From positions 1 to 6,443 of the forward strand of contig CAJXOV010000132.1 in the NCBI GenBank assembly GCA_913057815.1: DNA of 6,443 bases, written 5' to 3'. The notes under the pieces are model-generated. The model was not told the origin of the DNA. It saw only the letters and a list, made by a program, of their open reading frames with translations, and ran no database searches. The stretch comes from an uncultured Flavobacteriales bacterium. GTDB lineage: Bacteria; Bacteroidota; Bacteroidia; Flavobacteriales_D; Sanyastnellaceae. This document shows positions 6,402-6,443 of the stretch, piece after piece; positions within the stretch are counted from its first letter, which is position 1, and each line of letters begins with the position of its first letter. Made by a program: the position numbers and the translations under genes.

Positions 6402-6443
6402 CTGTCTCTTATACACATCTGACGCTGCCGACGAATAGAGAGG
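6402..6443 (-). other. Illumina Nextera i5 adapter (synthetic), reverse orientation
   Basis: Bases 6402-6420 are the reverse complement of the Tn5 mosaic end (CTGTCTCTTATACACATCT), 6421-6434 the reverse complement of the read-1 tail, and 6435-6442 ATAGAGAG, the reverse complement of the CTCTCTAT index. The final G belongs to the P5 end. The 42 bases are an exact inverted copy of 4-45. Genomic sequence ends at 6401. The surface protein frame reads through this adapter without a stop, so residues after 1077 are artificial. Confidence 0.98.

Noticed and set aside
4..6443. Perfect 42-base terminal inverted repeats, as of a transposon
   Set aside because: They are exact Nextera adapter and index sequences. 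No transposase gene lies between them, and the Tn5 mosaic end here is a laboratory reagent.

Overview
The window is a 6356-base piece of genomic DNA (46-6401) with synthetic sequencing adapter at both ends (1-45 and 6402-6443). The adapter is the Illumina Nextera i5 side with the same index at each end. It is not biology, and it truncates the genes at both edges. The DNA is AT-rich. It looks like a member of the Bacteroidota, most likely a Flavobacteriales-like organism. The reasons are the TAnnTTTG-type promoter elements, A-rich leaders without strong Shine-Dalgarno sites, a lysyl-tRNA synthetase with the extra C-terminal segment I associate with this phylum, a bifunctional phosphoglucose/phosphomannose isomerase, and a large secreted protein that ends in a type IX secretion (T9SS) sorting domain.

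Layout. On the minus strand, reading right to left, a complete phosphoglucose/phosphomannose isomerase gene (1212-229) is followed, with a one-base stop/start overlap, by the first 61 codons of lipB (octanoyltransferase), which is cut by the left adapter. A 135-base divergent intergenic region (1213-1347) holds one promoter-like element for each direction. On the plus strand lysS (1348-3057) is complete. After a 112-base gap with its own promoter-like element, a very large open frame starts at 3170 and stays open to the end of the insert. It has 1077 codons and no stop in the window.

The large gene encodes a modular surface or secreted protein. In order it has a signal peptide, a VCBS/FG-GAP beta-propeller built from exact 50-residue repeats, a cysteine-rich block of three units, an SdrD_B-like domain, a beta-sandwich region, a conserved domain usual in T9SS cargo, three 79-residue PKD-like units, a short Ig-like domain, and the start of the T9SS tail (YPNP at residues 1070-1073). 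Because it has no stop codon here, a caller that requires complete ORFs would miss it.

The first three genes are core metabolism and translation: sugar phosphate interconversion, lipoate attachment and tRNA charging. The fourth is accessory cell-surface biology with its own promoter, and I see no functional link to its neighbours. I found no mobile element, CRISPR array, RNA gene or defence system. The most interesting biology is the repeat architecture of the surface protein: near-identical blades that differ mainly at a few positions, and an N-terminal half-blade that suggests a ring closed from both ends.
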